Below, piece after piece: positions 1 to 12,852 of a stretch of DNA of 64,000 nucleotides. The DNA comes from Meloidogyne chitwoodi (taxonomy: Eukaryota; Nematoda; Chromadorea; Rhabditida; Meloidogynidae): the NCBI GenBank assembly GCA_015183035.1, contig JACZZP010000011.1, positions 744,001 through 808,000 on the forward strand, written 5' to 3'. Under the pieces are notes generated by a model. The model was not told the DNA's origin. It searched no databases and was given only the letters and a program-made list of their open reading frames with translations. Both the position numbers and the translations under genes were made by a program. Positions within the stretch are counted from its first letter, which is position 1; each line of letters starts with the position of its first letter.

Positions 1-174
1 GCAACACAAAACCTAAACTGTTGAATGGACAACTATTTATCTATTTAAATCATTCATTAATGGATTAAATTTACTTTAAATGTATTTCTTTTTAATTTAT
101 TTCAATCCAATAGATAAATTTAAAACAAAAATTGAATAAAATATATGCGAAAAAAATTTTTTTAGCCATTATAT

Positions 175-345
175 TTCAAAAATTTTTCGGTCATGTTCGG
201 TCATTTTCGGTCATGACCAAACGTGACCTGACCTGACCTGACCGAAATTGCGGTCATGGTCAGGTCAGGTCATTTTTGATGACCGAAATTTCCGGTCAGG
301 TCAGGTCATTTTTATGACCGGGAAAAGGCCGGTCACGAAAACACT
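175..345. repeat. Degenerate GGTCATGACC/GGTCAGGTCA repeat
   Basis: Short direct and inverted iterations of GGTCA, TGACC and CGGTCAT fill this stretch, including TGACCTGACCTGACC facing GGTCAGGTCAGGTCA. It is G+C-richer than its surroundings and can fold on itself. A related motif (TTTTCGGTCATGACCAA) recurs near 46478. It resembles a decayed fold-back or MITE-like element; no target duplication was found. The short open frame across it (248-460) is not convincing coding sequence. Confidence 0.6.
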
Positions 346-585
346 GGTCGGATCAACTTCCCCCATGTCTAGTTCGACTAAGTTTTGCAAGAGCTTTCGA
401 ATGACACCTCACTCATCCGGATCGGTACAGAAAGAAAAAGTCCGCTATAACATACAATAGCCAAATATTTAAAAGAATGAATATTTAGAATCTTAATCGG
501 ATTTATTTAGTTGATACATTTTAGTTTAATTTTTTTAATAATTTTTTAATCCTTCAATAAATACATATTACTTTTTTTTTAATTT

Positions 586-728
586 AAAGACGGCGCAAAT
601 GTCGCGTTTTAAAATATTTCCGGCGCAAAAGTCGTAGGCGCAAAAATCGTCGCCGCAAATGTCGGCGGCGCATAAGTCGCAGCGCAAGTGTCGCGGCGCA
701 AATGTCAACGGCGCAAATGTCGTCGCAC
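586..728. repeat. Minisatellite of about 12 bp, GGCGCAAATGTC type
   Basis: About ten to twelve imperfect tandem copies of a unit close to CGGCGCAAATGTCG, with variants GGCGCAAAAGTCG and GGCGCATAAGTCGC. It is strikingly G+C-rich inside A+T-rich DNA. The open frame on the minus strand is a by-product of the repeat and is not reported as a gene. Confidence 0.8.
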
Positions 729-732
729 CATA

Positions 733-908
733 ATAATAATACAATAAATGCAAAATTAATAGATTATGGTTGGTCATGTTGTTTTAATTTTAAAAAATGT
801 GGAAAAATAATTGGTAAAATTGTTCCATTCTGTGAATCAGAAGAAGCATTACTTGATGATAAAATTAATATGGAAGGATTAATTGATGAATTAAAAGAAT
901 TGAAATAA
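733..908 (+). pseudogene. Orphan coding-like fragment
   Basis: An open frame of about 58 codons follows the minisatellite directly and ends at 906-908. The translated piece has a coding-like composition (motifs DYGWSCCFNFKKCG and KIVPFCESEEALLDD) but no own initiator, signal peptide or splice acceptor that I trust. I do not recognise the family. It could be the last exon of a gene cut off by the repeat, or a gene relic. Confidence 0.25.
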
Positions 909-970
909 AATAAAAAATAAATATATATAATCTTCTTTTTTTGAAAATTAAATTTTATTCTAATATGAAA

Positions 971-2100
971 TTATAAAATAGGTACAATTTTATTTAAATT
1001 ACTAAAAATAAAAATTCTATAAGGTTTATTTGTTAAAATACAAATAATTGGATTAAACAAAGGTATTTGATGATAAAAAATATTTAAAATATATTGAAAA
1101 TAAAATATAATTGAATCTGTTTCAAAAAATCTACTAAAAGTAGCAATAAAAATAGTAAATAAAACCATTGAAATAAAAGACATAAATGGAACAATTGCCT
1201 TAAAATTATAAAAAGATTTTAATTTAATTTTAAAATTATTTTACCAAAATAATTAAATTTTTAGTAATTTGTTTAACATAATTTTTAGATTGTGAATTAG
1301 GAAATGCATGAGTATTAACATATTTAACCATTTTAGTTCCAGTAATAATTATTGTACAAAATGGAATTATTGAATAAATTATAGGTGTTATATGAATAAA
1401 TAAATTATATAAAATACTTGTCTGTAATTAAAAAATTATTTTATTTTTTTAATTAACATACTTTTTTATAAGGATCATTTAATTGAAATAATATTATCAA
1501 ACTATTATTATTAACTAAATATTGTTTATTTTCTACAATTTTAAAATCATCATAAGGTAAAGAATATAAAATAAAAATGACAAACAAAAAAGCAATAAAT
1601 AAAGCAATAATCATCATTAAAGTATAACGAATTAATCCAATTGTTAAATTACTTAAAATTAATTAATTTATTTAATTAAAACAAACTAACTAATTTATTA
1701 ATAAATATTTGTAAATAAATTGAACAGCTAAACCATAAATATTTAAAAAATAAATTAATTGACAAATAATATAATGTATGTAAAAATATATTTTATCATT
1801 TACTAAAATATAAATTAATCCTGTTGGTATTGTATAATATAAAGTTCCATTGTTATTAAATATAAAACTCTTAAATAATTAAATTAAAAAATTTTTTTTT
1901 TATTTTACTGATTGTCCAAAAATTTCAATAATTAATAAAATTAAATCTAAAAAACAATTTTGAATAAGAATACGACTATGATGAAACATTTCTTTAGGTG
2001 TTTTAAATAAAATAAGCCAAATTAAAAATAAATTTAAAAATAATCCAAAAATAATACAAATCCAATAATCAAATTGGGAAATTATTTCAAATAATGTCAT
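971..2100 (-). CDS. Nematode 7TM chemoreceptor (Str/Srd-like), copy 1
   Basis: Predicted G-protein-coupled chemosensory receptor, expected in the plasma membrane of sensory neurons. Five exons on the minus strand (2100-1909, 1869-1691, 1651-1462, 1421-1245, 1198-971) close in frame to 321 residues. Hydrophobic segments are evenly spaced through the chain. The last exon carries the family-typical PLFNPIICILTNKPYR motif at the end of TM7, and NLTIGLIRYT begins an inner segment. Introns are about 35-50 bp. A paralogue of the same length and exon plan lies at 16933-18608 in opposite orientation. Assignment to a nematode serpentine-receptor family (Str/Srd type) rests on the NP..KPYR ending and topology; the exact subfamily is uncertain. 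Confidence 0.85.
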
Positions 2101-2623
2101 ATTTAATTTTTATTAAATTTTTATAAAATTAAAAAAATATTTATGTATATAACGTTAATTAAATGAAATCAGTGCATTGAGAGAATTTTAAAAATTAAGA
2201 ACCATTTTCAAACTAGAGTTGGACGTGACCGAGACCAACCGAGACTTTCTAAAAATATTATTATAATAAAATTTAAAAAATTACTGAAATGTTTATTATT
2301 ATAAAAATGTGAAACTAATATAAATTAAATTTTTTATTATGTTTAAAGAATATTTAATAAATAAATTGCCAATTATTAATTAGTTGAGAATTTTAAAATT
2401 TTGTTTAAATAAATTTTATAAATGTCAAGAAAATTTTATAAGAAATTAATTATTAAAAAACTAACAGATGTTAATTATAGTATAAAACTATAGAATTTTA
2501 TTTATTAAATTTAATTCAAATAAAATATGTAAATGTGTATGTACTTTACAATGTAAACAATAATTAAATTATATAAAGTTTTTTAAAATAAAGAATACGT
2601 CAACACTAATTTTTTAAATATTT

Positions 2624-3430
2624 TTAAGACAATTTACATATTTCAATACATTCTTTAATTGTTAAAAATCTATTTTCATTCCCTCCACATTCTTGAGCAC
2701 TAAATTCATAACATTCTTTTGTTGTAAAATCAAAAAAGAATCTATGTAATAATAATAATTTATTTTCATCAACTAATTCATTTATTAAAGTATCATTATT
2801 TGTTCTATTTTTTAAATTGGAATTTCTGCTTAAACAGAGACCAGATTCTAAAAATAATTTTTTTAATTTTAAATAAATTTAATTAATTAGATAAAGATGT
2901 ACTTATAATGGCAAAAGTCCGCAACTTTTTTATATTAATTATTTTAGAGGCATAAAACCAAAAATATTTAATAAAATATTATCAACTTCACTAAACTCTT
3001 TCTCCTATGGTAGACTGTAAATTATGCCTCTGAAATAATTAATATAAAAAGTTGCGGATAAAAGTTGCGGACTTTTGCTGCCTAGAGTATAAAGTAAGTA
3101 CTATTTGTATTTTAATGTTTTTTTTATTTTTTTCTTCAAAAGAAACTTTAAAAAATTAATTATTTATTTTAATTAAGACCATAATTAATTTATATTTTAA
3201 GAATTTAATTTTTATTTAAAATGTTATTATATGTAGCTACATAACTTTAAAAAATATAAATTTAAAATGAATTATATTTAAATTAATTAATTACCTGGAG
3301 GAAGATAACATTTTATTGGATAATGTGGCATTTTTTCAAAAATTGGTGGTGGTGGTAAAGGAATTGAAAATATATTTACTAATTTAATATATTTTAAAAT
3401 AAAAAGGATAAAAAAACATTTTAAATTCAT
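2624..3430 (-). CDS. Secreted single-domain Kunitz-type protease inhibitor
   Basis: Two exons (3430-3295 and 2847-2624) give 119 residues. The first exon encodes a signal peptide (MNLKCFFILFILKY...NIFS) and a proline run (PLPPPPIF). It ends inside the Kunitz domain at KCYLPPG. The second exon supplies GLC, then FFFDFTTKECYEF, ECGGNEN, RFLTIKEC and IEIC. All six Kunitz cysteines and the aromatic and glycine/asparagine core (F.FD..T..C..F...CGGN.N.F.T...C...C) are visible. The loop between cysteines two and three is about 20 residues longer than usual, which may change the inhibitory loop. Kunitz proteins block serine proteases; here the target is unknown and the protein is presumably secreted. 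Its intron holds a hairpin MITE (2898-3102). I preferred the ATG at 3430 to a longer upstream open frame because it starts the signal peptide. Confidence 0.85.
2898..3102. mobile_element. GTCCGCAA-family hairpin MITE in the Kunitz intron
   Basis: Arms of about 60 bp face each other: left GGCAAAAGTCCGCAAC then TATATTAATTATTTTAGAGG; right CCTCTGAAATAATTAATATA then AAAGTTGCGGACTTTTGC. The right arm carries an extra copy of the GTTGCGGA block. Outer ends read GTACTTA and TAAGTAC. There is no coding capacity. It belongs with elements at 14358, 14917, 21358, 25577, 40295 and 55028. Confidence 0.8.
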
Positions 3431-4380
3431 TTTAATTAAATTTTTAAGAAAAAATAAATTATTATTATTTAAATAAAATTTATTTTTATTTTTAACGCAT
3501 TTTAAAAGTATTTTTATAAAATAAATTTTCTTCTTTTGATGAAAATTCTGCGCAATAAAAGCATAATAATAATAGTGTAAACAACATTTTTGTTTTGTCC
3601 GCTTTCTCTCTGTTCTCATCCGATTTTTAAATCGCAAAATAAAAAGCATTTGGGATCATCTAACAATGAACTCATTCAAGCATAAAATATATTTTTTAGT
3701 AAATTTATTTTTCTTTTTAAATATGTAATTATTTTCAATTGATGGACAATATAAAGTTTTGTGTAATAATTTTTAATATTATAGTTATTTTATTATAAAA
3801 TATTGAAAATGTTATTTTTATTTATTCCCCAGTAAATATTATAAAATATATAAATAATTGATTAAAAAATGTAAATTATATTATAATAAATATAAAATTA
3901 ACAAAATATGAACTCTAATAATAATATTTATTTTAAAAGTGCATAAATCATAGAGTTTGTAAATAGATTTATTACAAATTGATTTTATTATTCAAAATCT
4001 TTCTCTTTATGAGTGAATTTAAAAAGTTTTTCACTAAATTATTTTTTAAATTTTTAAAAATAAAATTTAGATATTTTTTAAAAATTTATTCTTCTTTTTA
4101 ATTAATTTTTGAAAAATTAAAAATTTTTTTTTTTTTATTTTTAAAATTTTCTAACGCATTAAATATCGAAAAATAAAAAATAAACAAATTAAAAAATAAA
4201 CAAATTAAATAAAAATTTAAACAATTGTAAAACTAATTTTATAAAAGTATTATTACTAAGAAAAAAAGCAGTTTTTACTTAATATAAATTTAATAATAGA
4301 ATTTAAAGAAAATTGAAAATAATTAATTTAACTTTACCCTAAAAAGGATTAAAAAATAGAGAAATAAAGTTATCTTTTTT

Positions 4381-4698
4381 TCAATTACCACATCCACTGT
4401 TTCCATCATCTTTTTTGCGATGTTGGCGAAATGACAGTTTACTAGAATTATCGATATCATTGTTTTCATCAACTTCCTTTCGAGAGCGTTTTCCACTTCC
4501 ACTACCTTCATTGCCATGTGTAATCTAAAAAATTAAAATTAAATAATTAATTAAAAATTTTTTAAAATTTGTACATCTAATTTTAATTATTATTAATACC
4601 ATTCTTACTTGATTACTTCTTTCGACTTGAGATTGTTCACTTTCAAATGTTATAAATGCTTCGCTTGTTACATTTTCAAAATCACCAACAGAAAACTG
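4381..4698 (-). CDS. Partial gene, charged C-terminal region
   Basis: Two exons join in phase: about 4697-4615 (FSVGDFENVTSEAFITFESEQ) and 4523-4381, separated by an intron with GTAAGA donor and TTTTTTAG acceptor. The C-terminus is basic and acidic in turn (GSGSGKRSRKEVDENNDID, SFRQHRKKDDGNSGCGN) and ends at TGA. The 5' end was not found: an acceptor (TTTTACAG) precedes the first exon, and no usable ATG exon lies between it and the next gene at 4996. I do not recognise the family. It may be the tail of a gene whose first exons lie beyond 4996, or a fragment. Confidence 0.4.
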
Positions 4699-4995
4699 TA
4701 AAAGAAATAAATAAAATTTATTTTTTATAATTATTTTTTTTTTCTAAAATAAACTTCTAAATATATTAAAATATAAAATAACCAAAACTAAAAATAAAAT
4801 ATTCAAAAATTTTCTGTGATATTTATTTTTATGTATCAAGAATAAGCTATGTTTTGAGTCAGTGAAAGTGTCTGATTGACTCAAAATAATTCGGGTAAAT
4901 TTAAGAAAATAAAAAAGTGACAAATTTTTGGTTAATTTAAAATACTTAAATAAAAATTATTTTAAAACATTCAAAAATTAAATATTAAATAAAAT

Positions 4996-6981
4996 TTAAT
5001 TAAAAACATTGCGAATTTGAGCAGGAATTTCTTTTTTTTCTTCAAAATTTTCCATTTTAACCAAATTTGGTGAATAAATATAATTATTTCCGTTCATTAA
5101 TTTAATTAAATTTGGATTAATAAAATTTTCTTCAATTTTCTTTTTCATTTCACGGTTATTTTCGCCATTTAAAAAATAACTTGAATAATAAAATTTGTAT
5201 AAATTAGAATTAAATGTACTTAAATAATGTTGTAAGCAATTATTTTCAAGTTTAGTAATTATATGCTTTGATGCTTAAATTTAGAAGAAAAAATATATAT
5301 AATTAAAAAAGTGAATAAAATATTTTTTTAATTTTTTTAAATAAAAAGTCAATAAAAATTTTTTTATTGATTTTAACATTATTTTACCCAAAGGGAAAAA
5401 ATAAGAATTCAAATTATATTCAATTTATTGCAAACATAAAAAATGGAACAAAAAAATATTTAGTGTTAAATATTTGCTTTTAGAATTATAATTCTCCGAA
5501 AAAAAAATTTAAAAAAATAAAATTATTATTTTTTTCAGTAACAGAGGTATTTCTTTTTAAAATATTTAATTATTAAATAATTACTTTCAAATGTAAAAAC
5601 AATATTAATCCATTCATTTATATTTCCATTTTCATTATTATGAATATTTAAATTATTATTTTGAATAAAGAAATTTTCTACATTTTCTAGGCTCTTTAAT
5701 ATTATATATTTCTCCTCTAAAATTAAATTAAAATTTAGGTAATTACCTAATAAACTTTATATAAAAATAAATTTATAAGTAATTTAAAGATAAATTATTT
5801 TTTAAATAAAATTACCTTTATAATAAAAATTATTTATTTTGTTTAATTTATTTATTAATAAATTATTTGCACTACTTTCATATTTATCAAAAGCTTTGAA
5901 ATATTCAATAAATGAAATTTGTTTTACTTTTTCATTGGATTGACTAAAATATTTAAATTTAAAATAATAATATTTTTAATTTTATAGAAGAATTAAGAGA
6001 TCGGAATCAAGAATTTAAATATTAATAAAAAACATACAGTAGTAAAGAAGCAAAAATCAATTTATAAACATTATCATATGATTTTATAAATAATTTTATA
6101 AGTGTTCTTAAAATGACATGCATTTTAAAAAATATATATAAATTATTTTCTTCTTCTGAAAGATGAATATTATGATTTAAAGTATCAAAATATCCAAGTG
6201 CCTTAATAAAATGAAAATATTTTAATTTTTTAAATAATTATAGTTTTCACTTTTCGTTTTTTTTAATGGTTTACTAAATAAATATATTAAAAAAAATATT
6301 TTTATTAAATATTTAAATGTTGTAAGAACTTAAAAAAAAAGATTAATTTTATTAAACATATTTTTATTTAATAAACTTAAAAAATAAAAATTATTTTTTA
6401 ATAAAATAATTTTAATTAATTGATTGCAAAAATAATAAAAATATTATTTAATATAAAATACCTACATTTATAATTTTATTTTCTAAAATATCTTCAATAT
6501 GTAAGTTATATTTTTGAGCTATTATTTTAGCATTTCGTTCAAGAATTATTTTAATATTTTCATTTGATAAATTTTCTAATTTTATTAAATCCATTAAACG
6601 AATTAAAAATGATATTTCAGTCAAAGAAAAATTTTTATTATTTTCAGGATTTTTTAAAATATTTTCACCAGTTTGCATTTTAACTTTAAATTTAATTAAT
6701 TAATCAATTAAAATATAAATAATTTATATTTATTTTTAAGGACAACCAATTTAAAAAATTTAAAAATTTAAACATTTTTTTAAAAGTATATTAAATAAAA
6801 TTAATAAAATTTTAATTAAATTATTTAAATAAATTAAAATAATATTTAAATAAAAAATAATTTAAAAAAATTATTTTTTTAACATACTATGAGGATTTTC
6901 CATTCCTTCAATTAATTTTTGAGGTAAATTTGAAATAAAAAATAAAAGAAGAAATGTTAAAATAAATGAATAATAATTCAT
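4996..6981 (-). CDS. Secreted pioneer protein of unknown function
   Basis: Six exons give a protein of roughly 300-plus residues. The first exon (starting 6981) encodes a clear signal peptide, MNYYSFILTFLLLFFISNLP. The next contains TGENILKNPENNKNFSLTEI. Later exons contain EEENNLYIFFKMHVILRTLI, SNEKVKQISFIEYFKAFDKY, KYIILKSLENVENFFIQ and, last, a tail reading EEKKEIPAQIRNVFN before the stop at 4998-4996. The protein is rich in K, N, I and E and looks helical, with no domain that I recognise. Splice junctions are GT..TTTAG/TTAAG; the third junction is the least certain. The make-up resembles other secreted proteins of this window (for example the pair at 35362-43316), but I see no clear sequence homology. 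An effector-like role is only inference. Confidence 0.6.
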
Positions 6982-6999
6982 TTTTAAATTTAAAAATTT

Positions 7000-8144
7000 A
7001 GGGAAAATTAATTTTTTTAAATTTTTTTTTAATTAATAAATTAAAAATTAATTTTTAATTTAAAATGAGTGGAGGTAGTATATGGGAAAAATGAAAAGAA
7101 ATAAGGTATTTTATTAAGAAAATTTTTTAAATGGAAAAATGTGTAGAGAAATTGTTGGCAAAATTTTTTTTCTTTCTTTCTCTCCCTTTACGTCAATAAT
7201 AAATTAATAATAATAAAATTTTAAATAAATTTTTATTAATTTATAACTTTCAATTTAAATATTTTATTTCATATTTTCAAAAAATTTTTTTTTATTTTTA
7301 AATAAATAAAATAAATTATTTAATAATCATATTTCTGCAAAATTATAAAAGAAAAAGGTAAGGCAATATGAGAGAATGCCAAAAAAAAAATTTTGGCATT
7401 TGAATTGCTTGATTGATTTTTTTAATAAAAGAATTAAATCTATAAAGTCAACCTGAGTGAGAGTAAATACCTATTTCTTTTTTTATTTGATAGAGAAGAG
7501 TAAAAAAAATATAGAATGTTTAAGTGAAGATTTTTTTAAATGTTTTATTATTTATTTTTAATAAAATAAATTTATTTTAATAAAACATTAATTGAAAATA
7601 AAATTAAATATTTCTGAAAATCCAGAATTAATTATTATTAAATTTATTTATTAATAAAATTTATTTTTTATTAATTATTTTGTAAAATTTAAAAATAAAA
7701 TAATAAATAAGATACATATATTTTTATTATTTTTTTACTCTTTAATTTTTAAAAAATCTATATAAATAATTTTAAAAAATAAAATATTTTTTTAAATTTA
7801 AAAATGCTGAACAATCAAACTTTTTAAAAATATTTTATTTCAGGAAGTAATTTAATTTAATTTTTCAAAAAAAATTTTTTTTAATTGTATACACAAATGA
7901 ATTTAAATAATTATATATTGACGTAAAAAATATATATTTAATTTATTTATATTTTAATATTTATTTTTAAATAAATAAATATTATAAAATGTATGAAATA
8001 AATAAAATATTTAAATATCTTGTTAAAAATTATTTTTATAATTAAATTATTTTATATTTTATTTAGTGAAAATATTATTTAAATAATTTTTAAAATTTAT
8101 AAATTAATTAATTTATTTATTTATAGTTAAATATAATTAAATAA
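7000..8144. other. A+T-rich intergenic stretch
   Basis: Long runs of A and T with short TTTTAAAT/ATTTATTT iterations. No open frame, splice pattern or inverted repeat that I can support. It separates the divergent signal-peptide genes starting at 6981 (-) and 8145 (+), so it should hold both promoters. Confidence 0.6.
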
Positions 8145-11100
8145 ATGTTTATTATTATTTTAATATTTTTATTTTTTAATTTTTTATTTTCTTTTGCTGA
8201 CGAAGAATTTAATCATCCAGGGTTATTACACACAGATGATGATTTTGAACGAATAAAAAATAAATTGGAAAAACAACAAGAACCTTGGGTAACAGCTTGG
8301 AATCAATTTAATACAAGTAGATTTGCTAGGTATTATTTTTAAATTAAATTAAAATAAATTAAAAATAATTAATTTTTTTTTTCAGGCCAGATTATGTCCC
8401 AAAACCTCAAAAAATTATTTATCGTGGACTTGGATATCCTCAAAATTACATAATTTTATGCCAAGATATTGCTGCAGCCTATTGTAATGCTTTAAAATGG
8501 AAAATAACAGGAAATACAAAATATGCTGATAAATCTGTTGAAATAATGAATTCTTGGTTTTTTTTGAAATTTTAATTAAAAATAAATAAAAAAAGGTCAT
8601 CAACACTTGTATCTATTCAAGGAAATAATGATATTGCCTTAGCTGGTGGTATTTATGGTTGTCATTTTGCAAATGTTGGAGAAATTATGCGTTCTTATAA
8701 TGGCTGGAAGTCTCAAGATTTTATAAAATTTAAGGTATTTTTTAATTTTTATAAATAATTTAAAGTTTTGAATTTAAAATTTAGTAATTTTTAATTTATT
8801 ATTAATTTTTAAATTATTCTCTTTCAATAATATAAACTCTTTTATGTTAAATATCCCAATCCTGTTCCAGGTTTATGGGTCACATTCTTAGATATTTTTA
8901 GAAAACTTGGACTAAACTGGGAATGGGGGAATTCTCAGTTTTTATTTTCCCTTTCTATTTCCAGGGTTAATCATTTTATATAAATTTCAACTTTAACAGT
9001 TCCAATTTTTTCAAAATTCTTATTTCTTTTCTCTCTATATTCAGCTTTATTAATTATTAAAAAAATATTTTTATATAAATTATTAAATCAAAATATATAA
9101 TTTAATATTTATTTTTTAAAGGAAATGATGGTAAATATATTTTATAATGCTGGCTGGGGTAGAATAATAGGCAATGAACCATCAAAAGGAAGTAAACGTT
9201 TTTATTATTCTAATTGGGATTTGGCCCAAATTGGAATGGGAATTGCTATTGGTGTTTTAACTGATAATCGGACAATGTTTAATGAAGCAGTAATTTAAAA
9301 ATAATAATATTTTTTAAATAATTAAAATTAATTTAAAGATTAAAGTTTATAAAAGTGATTGGTATTGGGGAGGAAGTTCTCAATTTATTTATTATCTTCA
9401 TCCTGGTTATTTTGGCCAAACACAAGAGACAGGACGAGATCAAGGACATAATACTCTAAGTATTGGTTTAGGAGGTATTCTTTGTGAAATGACTTGGAAT
9501 CAGGTAAAATAAAATTAATTTTATTAATTAATTTTATTATAATTAATTTTATTATAATTAATTTTAAAGGATGTTGATTTGTATGGATGGGATAATAATC
9601 GATTTTTGGCTGGAGCTGAATATGTTGCTAAACTTAATTATAATTTTAATGGATCTGGTTATTTATTTTATTTTTTTAATTTAAAATTAATTAAAGGTTT
9701 TGCTAAAGTACCTTATTTAACTTATTCTAATTATTATGGTAATGATGTTATTCAAAAAGAAATTGGACAAGGAAGGGGCAATAATCGACCAATTTGGTCA
9801 ATTATTTATAATCATTATGAAAATAGAATGGGAATCTCTGCACCTTGGTCAAAAAAATATGCTATAGCAATGCGTCCAGAAAGTAAATTTTTAACTTTAA
9901 TTTTATTAGTAATTTAATTTTGTTCCCCTTTCTAAAATAAAAGTCTTTAAAATAGGCAATAATTGAAGAAATAAGTTAGTGTATATTTTAGTAAATTTTT
10001 TTTTTTTTTAGTTGGTTCAGGTAATGTAAATGGAGGTAATGGTGGGTCATATGATTTTCTTGGTTTTGGAACACTTCTTTATCAACAAGATCCAATTCCT
10101 AGTTCTTGCTATCCAGAGGGTTTAACAGCTAGAGTGAATGGAACAAGAGTTGAATTGAATTGGTGGGGACCAGTTTATACAAAAAAATATTCGGTATGTT
10201 GAAATATATAAAGGAGAAATAAATCTAAAATTAATAAAAATAATATATTTAAAAAATATTAATTAATTTTCAGATTCAACGTTCTACATCAATTAATGGA
10301 AAATTTAAAATAATAAAGAAAAATATAAAAACAGATATATTAACTTATACAGATAAACCTGGAAAAGGAACATTTTATTATAAAGTTAATTAATTAATTA
10401 AATAAAATTAATTTTATTTAAAAAAAGGTTTTAGCAAATGGAACAAAATGTGCATATTCAAATATTGCAAAAGCATTTATTGGAAAAAAATTATTTTTTA
10501 GTCTTTCAGTTGTTAATAATAAAACAATTGATATAAATAAAAATAAATTTTCTATAAAATTAATTAATGGAGCTTCTTTGGGTATTGGAATTAAAGGAAA
10601 TAAAACAGCTATTTTATTAAATGGTAATGGACAATATATTGAATTACAAAATAATATTTTAAGTCAATTATCTGATTATAGTATTTCTACTTGGGTAATT
10701 TATTATTTTAATTATTTATTTTTAATTATTAAATATCTTTAAAAAATTTTAAAAAATAAAATTAAATAAAAATTGAATAATAAAAGACCTAGAATTGGTT
10801 TTTAATTTAATTTATTTACCTTGAACTACCCAGAATTTGGTAAAACTGGAAAAAACATGTGAAAACCCAGGCCAAGAATAAAACCGAAAACCCTAAAAAT
10901 GCATGGGCTTTGACATTTTTGTCTCATATTTTAACTATAAATCAGCTATATCTCTATAAAATTATTTTAATTATTCTTTCTAAATTAATTCTGATTTTTT
11001 AAAAATATTTTTAATTCTTTTTTTAATATTTTTAAAGCTTTATTGTAATGGAGGAATTCCTAAAAATGCTCGTTTATTTGACTTTGGAGCAGGCTTAGGT

Positions 11101-11588
11101 CATTATATTGGATTTTCTATGCAAATAAGTAATGGGAATTGGCAATTTAAAAGTACTGTTAGTGGAGAATTTGCTGAAACAGGAATTTCAGGTAAAAATA
11201 AATTTTAGAAAAAATATATATTAATTTTTCAAAAATATTTTAAAAAATAATTTTAAGGTACTGGACCATTAAAATGTGTAAATCAATGGATTCATTTGGC
11301 AATTACACAATTAGGAGATAATTTAACAATTTATTTAAATGGTACAATTGCTGGGCAAACAAAAAATCCAATGCCTCCTTTCCGTATTGGCAACACTACA
11401 AATAATTGGATTGGACGTTCTCAATTTTATATTTCACCTTATAATAGACCTTATTTTAGGTTTTAATTTTTTTTAATATTTTAAAGTTATTTTTATATTT
11501 TTTTTTAAATTATTTTAGAGGATTAATTGATGAATTTAAAATATTTGAGGGTGCACTTAATCAAGAAGAAATTAAAAAATTAATGTAA
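8145..11588 (+). CDS. Secreted alginate-lyase-family protein with C-terminal LamG domain
   Basis: Thirteen exons (8145-8329, 8386-8556, 8596-8734, 9122-9289, 9339-9503, 9570-9657, 9697-9882, 10012-10193, 10274-10384, 10428-10694, 11038-11191, 11258-11459, 11519-11588) close to 695 residues. A signal peptide (MFIIILIFLFFNFLFSFA) is followed by a PF05426-like alpha-helical polysaccharide-lyase domain (about 25-390). Visible blocks are HPGLLHTDDDFERIK, YYSNWDLAQIGMGIAIGVLT, GQTQETGRDQGHNTLSIG and DLYGWDNNRFLAGAEY, typical of bacterial alginate-lyase-family proteins. Residues about 540-690 look like a LamG/concanavalin-type lectin fold (GNGQYIELQ, NQWIHLAITQ, LTIYLNGTIAG, GLIDEFKIF). The substrate is likely an acidic polysaccharide; uronan, glucuronan or pectic chains are possible and not provable here. 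The short intron 9658-9696 is in frame and could be retained. The gene has normal host introns and A+T bias. Confidence 0.85.
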
Positions 11589-12852
11589 TTTTTGAATTTT
11601 ATATAATTTTTAATTAATTAAATTTTATAATTATTTATAAAATAAATTTGTAAATTTAATTTTAATTTAATATTTTTTCATTCATTTGTTGATACTTATT
11701 TTCATCAATAAATAAAAATATTATTACTAAATTAATTTATTTTAAATTTTTATAAAAAATTGAAATAAACAAAAACTTGGTAATTAGCGCAACAAAAATA
11801 AATAATTAAAATTATTACACAAAAACGGGTAAAAAATAGTAAATAAATAATAAAGTAAATTAATAAAAATAGATACATATAGGTAATTTAAACTTAAAAA
11901 TATTATTGATATGCGCACTTATAAATTTAAAAAATCATCCACTCTTAAGTAGAAGTTAATTCTTTATAATTTTTTAAAAATAATTTTCCTATTAAATAAT
12001 TAATTAATTATATCTTTAAAGTAATTATTATAATTATATTTAAATTAAATTATTATTTTATTTAAATTAAATTATATAAATTAAATAAAATTAAAACAGA
12101 AAATTTGAACGCTGTTTTTTTCTAATTTTATAATTTGTAAATAAAATAAAAAAATTATTTTTGTTTAATATAAAAGAGCAATGAACGCATGTGATCTAAA
12201 ATAGAACTTGAAAAAAAGTAAAAATAGAAAAGAAAGGTTTTAACTTTAAAATAATTATATTCGCCGAATTATTTATTTATATTAATAGTGTAAATATACA
12301 TATTTAATGTTATATATAAATATATTTGTTCTGCTTATTTTAATTTTGCGCAATAAATTTAATTTTTTTGTCAGAATTTACTGATAAAAATAATTTTTAA
12401 ATAAAAATCTTTTATTTAATAAAAGTTTTATTATCTATCCATTTTAATTATTAAATAAAATAATATTATTCAAAAATTATATATTTTATTTAAAATATAT
12501 ATGTAAATATATAATAATAATAATATATTAAGGTAAGGTAATTAGATGTATATTTTCATTTTCCTTCTTTTTCTATTTATGTAAAAAATAGAAAATCAGA
12601 AAATTATATTAAAAATTAACATAAATTTAATAGGTAAATTATTTTCTTGTGATTATAACAAATTCATAAATATTTCAACTTTTATTTTATCAATAATATA
12701 AATTTAAAATTACTGATTTTAGAATATTTGCAAAGAAAATTTTACGTTATATTTTTTAAATAAAAAATTAATTAAATATTATTAATTAATTTTAAAAAAT
12801 AAATTTATAATTTAATTCTCTATTTTTATTTTAGTATTATTATTTTTTTAAA
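11589..12852. other. Intergenic stretch
   Basis: A+T-rich spacer between the lyase gene and the MFS transporter. I see only homopolymer and TAAAT-type simple sequence; no gene or repeat unit is supported. The promoter of the transporter should lie near its end. Confidence 0.55.

Noticed and set aside
568..777. Cys/Asp-rich open frame on the minus strand
   Set aside because: It is the translation of the 12-bp minisatellite.
3287..3649. 120-codon open frame beginning upstream of the Kunitz gene
   Set aside because: Its first part is low-complexity 5' sequence; the internal ATG at 3430 starts a proper signal peptide and splices into the Kunitz exon.
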